Source of the DNA: an uncultured Spirochaetota bacterium
GTDB lineage: Bacteria; Spirochaetota; UBA4802; UBA5368
DNA: 5,676 nt
Direction: 5' to 3'
Assembly (NCBI GenBank): GCA_937864375.1
Contig: CALMJO010000688.1
Coordinates: 1 to 5,676, forward strand
Shown: positions 1 to 4,810 of the stretch, piece after piece
How positions within the stretch are numbered: the stretch's first letter is position 1
How the letters are laid out: each line of letters begins with the position of its first letter
Position numbers and translations under genes: made by a program
The notes under the pieces: model-generated
What the model saw: only the letters and a program-made list of their open reading frames with translations
Database searches by the model: none
Told to the model about the DNA's origin: nothing

Positions 1-400
1 CCTCGGCCCGGTTCTTCGAGAAGTCCAAGGCGGGGTTCTCGAATATGGCGATGAGGTTCGTGAGCCGCTCCACTATATCCTTTCCGCTACCGAGCTTCGC
101 GGCGTCGTTGAAGTCAGGGAAGTCGGAGAGCTTGTTCTCTTTCGCGAGCGGCGCTATGATCTTCTTGTTGATCTGGTCACCGATATCGGACTTTCCCTTG
201 AACTTCACCATGTCGGCGAAGCTCGCGCCCTTGGGAATGGTAATAGGTGCATAGGGCTGTCCTGCATACTTGTCGCTGATATACTTTATGAAAAGGAGCA
301 CCAGTACGTAGTCCTTGTACTGGCTGGCATCCATACCGCCGCGCAGCTCGTCGCAGCTCGCCCAGAGGGAGGAGTAGAGTTCGGATTTCTTGAGGGCCAT
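1..400 (-). CDS. hsdM: Type I restriction-modification methyltransferase subunit HsdM, N-terminal part (gene continues past the window)
   Basis: This is the 5' 133 codons of HsdM, the subunit that with HsdS forms the type I methyltransferase adding a methyl group to adenine at the recognition site. The protein opens MALKKSELYSSLWASCDELR, continues with GGMDASQYKDYVLVLLFIKY and ISDKYAGQP, and later has AIFENPALDFSKNRAE. This is the helical HsdM N-terminal domain (HsdM_N) that packs against HsdS and DNA. The SAM-binding and NPPF motifs would lie beyond the window. The ATG at 400 fits the family start and has an AGG six bases upstream (407-409). The gene follows the EVE-DUF3883 nuclease gene by 73 bases on the same strand, so co-transcription is plausible. 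Its codons are strongly G/C-ending, unlike that neighbour. hsdS and hsdR are presumably further left but cannot be seen. The family call is firm; activity cannot be judged from the fragment. Confidence 0.93.
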   Translation of the reverse strand, partial: MALKKSELYSSLWASCDELRGGMDASQYKDYVLVLLFIKYISDKYAGQPYAPITIPKGASFADMVKFKGKSDIGDQINKKIIAPLAKENKLSDFPDFNDAAKLGSGKDIVERLTNLIAIFENPALDFSKNRAE

Positions 401-424
401 TACGTACCTGCATCTCTTTATTTG

Positions 425-445
425 CCGCACGCATATCGGGTGCGG
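425..445 (-). other. Small inverted repeat in the leader of hsdM
   Basis: CCGCAC (425-430) and GTGCGG (440-445) form a 6-bp inverted repeat around a 9-base loop. It lies in the 73-base gap between the EVE-DUF3883 stop and the hsdM start. No T-run follows it on the minus strand, so it is not an obvious terminator. It could be a leader hairpin or an operator, or chance. Confidence 0.3.
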
Positions 446-473
446 GTTGTGTCTGCCAGCAGTGATTATCCGT

Positions 474-1631
474 TCACTTGGTCGTTGCCATGTAGCTTAA
501 GGCTTTGAGATCAAATTTGCTTGTAAGCATTGATCCAGGGATACTTTGTATCTTCGGTTGCTTCGACCTCGCCTCCGTTACTACGTACAGGCGGAACGCC
601 GGATCCATGGCCGCCTTCTGAACCTCGTTGGCCGTGATCATGAATTTCATTTCCTTACCGGATATTCCCTTCACCTCCACATGGAGGATCTGCGTGCCCT
701 TGACGGCATCCAGGTCATACCCGATCTTGTCTTCCTCGCGGGATTTGACGATAAAGCCCTTATTTTGAAGGTGTCGCGTAACCGCCTGTACCGCCGCCTT
801 CTCCACCTTCCGGTTCGTCTCGGCATCCCCAAATCCTGCGCCACCGGAAACGGATATTTGGGGCTCATATCCGGATCCCCTGCTCCTGCTTCTCTCCATC
901 AACTTTTGAGCCCTGACCGGAGACAAATAGGCAAACATGTTAACGTGCTTAAGCCATTTCCAGTCGGGAAACATGTCCCTTAATTCTACAAGTGAGATGG
1001 GCGCATCAAGCATCTGTATTCGGCCTACTTTCGCCTCGTACCACTTGCTGTCGGTCGGTTTTGCATCCGAAAGAGCCTTCCCCCGTGCAATGATTGCGCT
1101 GATCGGGCTCTCAACGTAGAATAGTATCGTGTCCCCTTTCTTCGTCTGCTTTGGGGCTGGCCAGGAACAACCTCCATCGTTCGCTGCCAGTTTCCTCAAC
1201 AATTTTAAATCAACATCTGAATTGCCAATAAGAATCTGAACCTGCCGATGAACCATGCTCCAGAGGGCATCAACAATATCCTCTGGCACATTTACTTGTC
1301 TTCGTGGATAATGGGGCCAACGCCAGTCTGGGAATTCATCTTTGAGTTCCCTGATGGTCACTGGATCTGGCAATAACTTGAATCCACCGATCCTTGCCCT
1401 ATAGGCATAATCACCGGGCTTTCCGGGAACAGGTTTGCTCAAAACCCTGGCTTCAGCGATAAGGGCGCTGTGGGGTTTCTGGATATAGATGAGAACGCGA
1501 TCACCGGGTGTTGTTGTTTTCAGGCTCGACCAGTTGGAGGTTCCTCCTGATTCAGCCATTTCATGGACGTGTGAATAATCACCATTCTGTTCATCAGAAC
1601 CACCGATGAAAATTAACAATTTTTCATTCAT
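474..1631 (-). CDS. Tandem EVE/PUA-like modules fused to a DUF3883 (NO VEIN C-terminal) PD-(D/E)xK-like nuclease domain; candidate modification-dependent restriction enzyme
   Basis: The protein has 385 residues. Residues 4-125 and 131-246 are two copies of one module. Copy 1 has TTTPGDRVLIYI, then PHSALIAEARVL, then RELKDEFPDWRW. Copy 2 has KQTKKGDTILFYV, then PISAIIARGKAL, then VELRDMFPDWKW. The GD-VLFY core and conserved Trp (W34, W157) resemble EVE/PUA-like domains, known in other proteins to read modified bases. After a Ser/Gly-rich linker (247-272), residues 273-385 match DUF3883. An N-terminal helix acid (E277), GYDLD (D306) and HVEVKG (E319, K321) give the D-x12-ExK pattern of PD-(D/E)xK nucleases. 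The chosen start is ATG 1631, with GGA seven bases upstream; an in-frame TTG at 1643 would add four residues. N-terminal codons are A/T-ending, unlike hsdM downstream, suggesting separate acquisition. Inferred role: recognition and cleavage of modified invading DNA. The domain calls are reasonably firm; the function is inferred. Confidence 0.82.
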   Translation of the reverse strand: MNEKLLIFIGGSDEQNGDYSHVHEMAESGGTSNWSSLKTTTPGDRVLIYIQKPHSALIAEARVLSKPVPGKPGDYAYRARIGGFKLLPDPVTIRELKDEFPDWRWPHYPRRQVNVPEDIVDALWSMVHRQVQILIGNSDVDLKLLRKLAANDGGCSWPAPKQTKKGDTILFYVESPISAIIARGKALSDAKPTDSKWYEAKVGRIQMLDAPISLVELRDMFPDWKWLKHVNMFAYLSPVRAQKLMERSRSRGSGYEPQISVSGGAGFGDAETNRKVEKAAVQAVTRHLQNKGFIVKSREEDKIGYDLDAVKGTQILHVEVKGISGKEMKFMITANEVQKAAMDPAFRLYVVTEARSKQPKIQSIPGSMLTSKFDLKALSYMATTK

Positions 1632-1797
1632 GGTCAATTCCAATTATGTTGTGTGGGAGCTCATCTTTAAGGCATTGTGAACTGATGAAATCTATTGTAT
1701 TAACGATTAATTGCAACCCTTTTCAGAATGATCATTGTGATAATTCGCAATCTACGATTGTCATTCCACGCTTCCGCTCGGCGTTTGTCTTTTACCC

Positions 1798-2301
1798 TTA
1801 CCATCCCAGGTCCCCCTCGGATATCCAACCCCGCTTCTCGAGTAAAACGCCGGAATCAAACCGCCGGTCTCGAACGCTCCTGCCTAGGTCCCGGCTCCAA
1901 CAGTATTCACCGATTCGACCGTAATCGTAGAGAAACATCGGCACGAGCGGGATCCACGGCGTCGTACCCATCTCCATTATGACGTAGCTGGCCACCCCGG
2001 ATAGATGCTCCTTAATGATCGCCACTGCCAGTGAATGTGTCCGAGGCGGGATCCCGATCCAGAAGTGATCCTCTGAATCGCCGGCGAAGACTGGAAACCG
2101 CCGCTCCCAGAGCCGCCGGGCGCGGCAATGGCCGATTTCATCGAGCGCGTGCAGAAGAGCGCGCATGACCGGGAGCGCATAGTTGCCGGGTTCAAGCAGG
2201 GTGAGTTCTTCGAGCAGAAATCCCCAGAGTAACAGGCGCACCCTGTCCGGGATCATGTCTCCGAACCTCGAGTAATTGTAAATCCATGTACGTGGTTTCA
2301 T
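1798..2301 (-). CDS. Uncharacterised 167-residue protein
   Basis: I do not recognise this family. G/C-ending codons throughout and an uninterrupted frame support real coding. The protein is rich in Trp, Arg and Leu, with an early helix-like segment (MIPDRVRLLLWGFLLEELTL) and central stretches such as DEIGHCRARRLWERRFPVF, DHFWIGIPPRTHSLAVAII and TPWIPLVPMFLYDYGRIG. There is no signal peptide and no clear membrane span. The start at 2301 lacks a good ribosome site and lies just past the ssb terminator-like hairpin. An internal ATG at 2256 (M16) has GAGG nine bases upstream and could be the true start, giving 152 residues. The last 25 or so residues (after YCWSRD) look less protein-like and might be read into intergenic sequence. 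It sits between ssb and the EVE-DUF3883 gene on the same strand. Confidence 0.6.
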   Translation of the reverse strand: MKPRTWIYNYSRFGDMIPDRVRLLLWGFLLEELTLLEPGNYALPVMRALLHALDEIGHCRARRLWERRFPVFAGDSEDHFWIGIPPRTHSLAVAIIKEHLSGVASYVIMEMGTTPWIPLVPMFLYDYGRIGEYCWSRDLGRSVRDRRFDSGVLLEKRGWISEGDLGW

Positions 2302-2317
2302 AATGGTTGCAAAATGG

Positions 2318-2355
2318 GGCGGTGTCCTTCTCCCTTCAGGAAGGTGGACACCGCC
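2318..2355 (-). terminator. Terminator-like hairpin after ssb
   Basis: GGCGGTGTCC (2318-2327) and GGACACCGCC (2346-2355) are a perfect 10-bp inverted repeat with an 18-base loop, which can itself form a small CCTT/AAGG hairpin. It begins 7 bases after the ssb stop. On the minus strand the stem is followed by CCATTTTG, a short T-run, so it is probably an intrinsic terminator of moderate strength or an mRNA-stabilising hairpin. It ends only 17 bases before the 2301 start of the next gene. Confidence 0.65.
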
Positions 2356-2362
2356 ATCCTGC

Positions 2363-2698
2363 TCACAATGCCTGTTCGACCCCTGCGGATGCCGCCTTCG
2401 CCCCGAAATCAAATTGCTCCACCTGTATGCTCACATCATACACTGTCTTCCCGCCTTCGTCCTCCCAGCGGTACTGATCAAGCCTCCCGGTGACGAAGAG
2501 CTCCGTCCCGGTCTTCGCGTTCTCCGCGATGATCTTCCCCAGCGCCCCCCAGGCCTGGCACTTGTAGAAACCGGTCTTTTTGTTCCCGCCGAACCACACG
2601 TCGTTGGCAAGGAAGAACGTGGTGAGTGAATTGTTGTTCTCGAGGGCCTTGTGTTCCGGGTCCTTGATGAGGCGGCCGTTAATGCATACCTTGTTCAT
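2363..2698 (-). CDS. ssb: Short single-stranded DNA-binding protein (SSB, OB fold)
   Basis: The 111-residue protein binds single-stranded DNA during replication, recombination or repair. Residues 1-98 cover the SSB OB fold: MNKVCINGRLIKDPEHK, then TTFFLANDVWFG, FYKCQAWGALGKIIAENAKT, GTELFVTGRLDQYRWED and YDVSIQVEQFDFG. The ATG at 2698 is chosen because GGAGGT (2705-2710) lies six bases upstream and the family begins MN(K)V.NGRL; a longer in-frame start at 2731 is unlikely. Typical bacterial SSBs are about 150-180 residues and end in an acidic DDDIPF-like tail that recruits partner proteins. Here the protein stops at GVEQAL soon after the OB fold, so that tail is missing. This suggests an accessory, mobile-element-type SSB rather than the chromosomal housekeeping copy. 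A hairpin just downstream probably ends the transcript. Confidence 0.9.
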   Translation of the reverse strand: MNKVCINGRLIKDPEHKALENNNSLTTFFLANDVWFGGNKKTGFYKCQAWGALGKIIAENAKTGTELFVTGRLDQYRWEDEGGKTVYDVSIQVEQFDFGAKAASAGVEQAL

Positions 2699-2729
2699 GG
2701 GTTTACCTCCCATACTCTGGATGAAATTC

Positions 2730-2750
2730 ACATGGCACGAACAGCCATGT
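2730..2750 (-). promoter_or_regulatory. Inverted repeat in the ssb leader (possible operator or hairpin)
   Basis: ACATGGC (2730-2736) and GCCATGT (2744-2750) are a perfect 7-bp inverted repeat with a 7-base loop, 31 bases upstream of the ssb start. An overlapping minus-strand GAAC-N6-GTTC dyad is also present. That resembles the halves of a LexA box but has the wrong spacing for the known GAAC-N4-GTTC type. An operator or a leader hairpin is possible. I could not settle on a promoter in this 161-base gap. Confidence 0.35.
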
Positions 2751-2859
2751 TCAACTTAATGAAAAGATAAGATAACTTGGAATATAAAGGTAGGCCTTGA
2801 GGGTTGAGGTTGGGGGGTATGTCACAAACCCACGGAGCGAACAAGGAAAACCATTCCCG

Positions 2860-3216
2860 CTATTCTTCTTTCGTCTCGAGTTCCCGTAGTATCTGGAGCA
2901 TGGTGTTCTTCAAGGGCGGCAGGTCAACCTTAACCGTATTCCAGAGAATTTTCATCTGGACCCCAAAATACTCATGGGTCACTTTATCCCTCATACCGGC
3001 CATATTTCTCCAGGGCACTTCGCGATACCTGTCCCTGATATCATCGGGCACCTTCTTGGCGGCTTCCCCGATTACCTGTATCGCGCGTACAGTCGCATAT
3101 ACGGTTTTCCGGTCGATTATAAACTCATCATACCCGGCCGTACCGATAAACTCAAAAATCGCGTCGATTGAATCGATGATGTCCTGGATGTAATCGACGG
3201 TGCTTCTGCCGGTCAT
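2860..3216 (-). CDS. hepT: HepT-like HEPN ribonuclease toxin (DUF86) of a MntA/HepT toxin-antitoxin pair
   Basis: The 118-residue, mostly helical HEPN protein has the family's usual length. Residues 76-83 (RDKVTHEY) give the RX4HXY motif, with R76 and H81 as the expected RNase catalytic pair. Y83 is the tyrosine that the partner MNT antitoxin adenylylates in characterised systems. Other family landmarks are VYATVRAIQVIGEAAKKVP (39-57) and WRNMAGMRDKVTHEYFG (69-85). The gene overlaps mntA in an ATGA arrangement (3213-3216), with GAGGAGGT (3226-3233) nine bases upstream inside mntA, so the two are translationally coupled in antitoxin-first order. In studied homologues the toxin cleaves RNA, including tRNA, and is silenced by AMP addition to the tyrosine. 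All key residues are intact, so the toxin is probably functional. No strong terminator follows it. Confidence 0.93.
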   Translation of the reverse strand: MTGRSTVDYIQDIIDSIDAIFEFIGTAGYDEFIIDRKTVYATVRAIQVIGEAAKKVPDDIRDRYREVPWRNMAGMRDKVTHEYFGVQMKILWNTVKVDLPPLKNTMLQILRELETKEE

Positions 3217-3512
3217 AGGTACACGACCTCCTCAAGAATTCTCCTGCCTATTCGGGGCTTGAGGCCTTCCTTCATCACCAGGTCGACCTTGACGCCCACC
3301 TCATCCGAAAGAAAGTTCTCCATCTCAATAAACGTAAGCAGGCCAAACCCGGGTTCCGGCTCCAGGTCCACGAGAACATCGAGGTCGCTGTTCTCTTTCT
3401 GTTCATTGCGGATGTAAGAACCAAAGACTCCTATCTTCTTCACATGGTACTTTTCCGATAAGACAGGTACGGTTCTTCTGAGCGCTTCCAGTACGGCATC
3501 CGTCGACTTCAT
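3213..3512 (-). CDS. mntA: MntA-like minimal nucleotidyltransferase antitoxin
   Basis: The 99-residue protein is a minimal nucleotidyltransferase of the polymerase-beta fold. It shows GVFGSYIRNEQKENSDLDV: the GS (31-32) followed by exactly ten residues and then D43-L-D45 gives the GSX10DXD signature. A third candidate metal-binding Asp is D77 in VKVDLVMKEGLKP. In characterised pairs this enzyme transfers AMP from ATP onto the tyrosine of HepT, neutralising the RNase. The ATG at 3512 is supported by AAGGAGG (3518-3524) five bases upstream. The stop overlaps the hepT start by four bases, so the genes form one operon. A TTGACA box lies about 110 bases upstream (3594-3622). The catalytic set is complete, so a working antitoxin is likely. 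Such pairs are frequent in mobile and defence regions. Confidence 0.95.
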   Translation of the reverse strand: MKSTDAVLEALRRTVPVLSEKYHVKKIGVFGSYIRNEQKENSDLDVLVDLEPEPGFGLLTFIEMENFLSDEVGVKVDLVMKEGLKPRIGRRILEEVVYL

Positions 3513-3593
3513 TACCCCCTCCTTGTTTTGCTAAAACATCCGCGTTAAGCATACCGCTGCCGAAGTGATAATCCCGGTTTGAATTCTTTTTGA

Positions 3594-3622
3594 ATACTTA
3601 ACAGAATAAGCCGACATGTCAA
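3594..3622 (-). promoter_or_regulatory. Candidate promoter for mntA-hepT
   Basis: On the minus strand a perfect TTGACA (3622-3617) is followed after 17 bases by AAGTAT (3599-3594), a poor match to TATAAT. A short ATTC-aaaaa-GAAT dyad follows and could be an operator. The -35 box lies at the edge of the repeat cluster. The long leader of about 80 bases is plausible but not proven. Confidence 0.35.
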
Positions 3623-3639
3623 GCGATTCAAATAAATAA

Positions 3640-3735
3640 CTGCATCACCCGTCACATGCCGTGATCGATTGAAACCATGAGAAATCTCCCGGCCTGCCTC
3701 CGCCAGGCTCATCCCAGGCCGGCCACCCCCTTTAC
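3640..3735. repeat. Degenerate dispersed-repeat cluster
   Basis: This non-coding stretch holds nested palindromes: GAGA-aa-TCTC (3680-3689), CCGGCCTG (3689-3696) with CAGGCCGG (3715-3722), and inside it GCCTG (3692-3696) with CAGGC (3704-3708). A C-run followed by TTTACTAAATGAGG (from about 3726) resembles a decayed copy of the CCCCCTTT...AAAGGGGG element nearby. Such sequences are typical of dispersed intergenic repeats. The translated minus-strand frame here (3545-3766) has no protein-like features. Confidence 0.55.
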
Positions 3736-4421
3736 TAAATGAGGCATTTGAAAACGCCAATTGCATCCCTCCATATCCCCCCCTTTATCAAAGGGGGGAC
3801 AGGGGGGATTCCCTCCTCCCTCACCAACCCATAACTGAACTTATTCCCCCACCCCGCCTCGATCGCCCTCTCATAATGCCCAATGAACTCCCGGTAGCGC
3901 GCGCTCTCGGGCCCGTACCGGAGCACCTGGCAACCCGCGCTCCACGGTCCCACGATCGGGGCATTATCCGCCGAATAATGGATATTAATACCCGTCCAGT
4001 CCGCCTCCCGGATAGTGCGCGGGTCCATGTCGAACACCGTATCGCGCGTGGCGTCGCGGTAGAGCCGCATCGTTCCCGCCTGCTGGAGCGCGGGCTTTCC
4101 GTAATGCGTTCCCAGGATATAGGCGCCGCGATAGAAGCCCGGGACCAGGATGGCCGCGCCATATTCCGGGAGCATGGGGTTCACCAGGTACTGCCTTCCC
4201 GGCACCGTGGCGGCCGCGTAGGTGAAGAACCTCCACTTCCCGTGCACCCGGTAGAAGACGCATACGCGATCGTTGAACCGGTCGTCGCATTCCTCCCCGG
4301 TCTCGTCGTTTTTACGGCTGCGCACGCCCACGGTGTTGATGTTCCAGTCGCCCCTTTCAAATACGGGATGGCCGAGCACGCGCAGTGTACTTATAAGAAT
4401 GTCCAGGCTGAGTCGTTTCAA
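3735..4421 (-). CDS. Phage-associated L,D-transpeptidase/YkuD-like protein with a repeat-derived C-terminal tail
   Basis: The 228-residue protein has the layout of a conserved phage/bacterial family: an N-terminal NTVGVRSRK segment with DDRFNDRVCVFY, then TVPGRQYL, a GTHYGKPALQQAG segment, LYRDATRDTVFDMD, and GINIHYSAD followed by WSAGCQV. H148 and the S161-A-G-C164 group resemble the H...S(H)GC active site of L,D-transpeptidases, so a cell-wall-acting enzyme or lysin-like role is inferred. The start is a TTG at 4421 with GGAG (4429-4432) seven bases upstream. There is no signal peptide. From about residue 204 the frame reads GIPPVPPLIKGG, which is the translation of a dispersed DNA repeat, and ends in unrelated IWRDAIGVFKCLI. 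The original C-terminus probably ended near KFSYGLVREE. It stands alone, with no holin or other phage genes visible. Confidence 0.75.
   Translation of the reverse strand: MKRLSLDILISTLRVLGHPVFERGDWNINTVGVRSRKNDETGEECDDRFNDRVCVFYRVHGKWRFFTYAAATVPGRQYLVNPMLPEYGAAILVPGFYRGAYILGTHYGKPALQQAGTMRLYRDATRDTVFDMDPRTIREADWTGINIHYSADNAPIVGPWSAGCQVLRYGPESARYREFIGHYERAIEAGWGNKFSYGLVREEGIPPVPPLIKGGIWRDAIGVFKCLI
3777..3810. repeat. C-run/G-run palindromic dispersed repeat inside the 3' end of the lysin-like gene
   Basis: CCCCCCTTT (3778-3786), a 3-base loop ATC, and AAAGGGGGG (3790-3798) form a perfect 9-bp palindrome, followed by ACAGGGGGGATT. On the minus strand it reads in frame as PPVPPLIKGG. This is a widely seen type of small intergenic repeat. 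A similar CCCCCC-AA-GGGGG motif occurs at 5653-5665. Confidence 0.8.
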
Positions 4422-4446
4422 GAGAAAGCTCCGTTCGTTCAGGATG

Positions 4447-4473
4447 AGCGCCCTCGGCCCAATCCGGGGCGCT
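4447..4473 (-). other. Leader hairpin upstream of the lysin-like gene
   Basis: AGCGCCC (4447-4453) pairs with GGGCGCT (4467-4473). With T4454 bulged, CGG (4455-4457) pairs with CCG (4464-4466), leaving a 6-base loop CCCAAT. This 10-bp stem lies 25 bases upstream of the TTG start. No T-run follows it on the minus strand, so it is more likely a leader structure than a terminator. Confidence 0.4.
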
Positions 4474-4477
4474 GCAC

Positions 4478-4507
4478 TGTATACGCGCGGGAAGCCAAAA
4501 ATCTGAA
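4478..4507 (-). promoter_or_regulatory. Weak candidate promoter for the lysin-like gene
   Basis: On the minus strand TTCAGA (4507-4502) and TATACA (4483-4478) are separated by 18 bases. Each matches four of six consensus positions. The site is correctly placed, about 57 bases before the TTG start, and transcription would include the hairpin at 4447-4473. This rests on sequence matching only. Confidence 0.25.
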
Positions 4508-4749
4508 CACATTTTTATGATGCCGGACCCTGACCCTTCGTCCGCTCTACATTCGCTCATCATTCGCTCAACGTCCACTGAAGCTGCCCGCGCGTCACGA
4601 CCCGAAATCGAAAAATTTTTTTCAAAATCAGTCAAATTCCGTTCATCATCCCCCGCTCCCGCTCGTACTAGGAATGACACCACGACACGGAGGTAGGACA
4701 TGACGTAAGGTAAAAATGAAAAGGGTAAAAAGGACGGTTGGAATGATGG

Positions 4750-4766
4750 CCGCCGCCATGCGGCGG
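4750..4766 (+). other. GC-rich leader hairpin upstream of the 4811 gene
   Basis: CCGCCGC (4750-4756), loop CAT, and GCGGCGG (4760-4766) form a perfect 7-bp stem, 44 bases before the ATG. No T-run follows. It could stabilise the 5' end of the mRNA or bind a regulator. Confidence 0.4.
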
Positions 4767-4810
4767 TAAGGAACGCAGTATTATCAATAATTGTTCGAGG
4801 AGTCACAATT

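Larger units (their letters stand above)
4422..4810. other. 389-base divergent intergenic region
   Basis: No gene is convincing here on either strand. It holds the leader hairpin of the minus-strand lysin-like gene, a candidate minus-strand promoter (4478-4507), a tandem repeat of CATTCGCTCA (4550-4559 and 4561-4570), an A5T7 tract (4611-4622) that may bend DNA, and the GC-rich hairpin in the leader of the plus-strand gene. I could not assign a confident promoter for the plus-strand gene. Confidence 0.6.

Noticed and set aside
177..434. 85-codon minus-strand frame overlapping the start of hsdM
   Set aside because: It lies in another frame of hsdM, is Arg-rich shadow translation, and has no family features.
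546..983. 145-codon plus-strand frame
   Set aside because: Antisense to the EVE-DUF3883 gene, whose domains are clear; no ribosome site.
1748..1760. CAATC-TAC-GATTG inverted repeat upstream of the EVE-DUF3883 gene
   Set aside because: Only 5 bp with a 3-base loop and no T-run; too weak to call an operator or terminator.
2303..2629. 108-codon plus-strand frame
   Set aside because: Antisense to ssb and its terminator; the SSB fold on the other strand is unmistakable.
2804..3193. 129-codon plus-strand frame
   Set aside because: Antisense to hepT, which has an intact RX4HXY motif.
3545..3766. 73-codon minus-strand frame
   Set aside because: It is mostly translated repeat sequence with no protein-like features or ribosome site, and overlaps the mntA promoter region.
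3876..4520. 214-codon plus-strand frame
   Set aside because: Antisense to the lysin-like gene; long only because of high GC. The minus-strand frame carries the conserved H...SAGC region.
4550..4570. Tandem CATTCGCTCA pair considered as a CRISPR-like or iteron element
   Set aside because: Only two copies separated by one base; insufficient for an array or origin.
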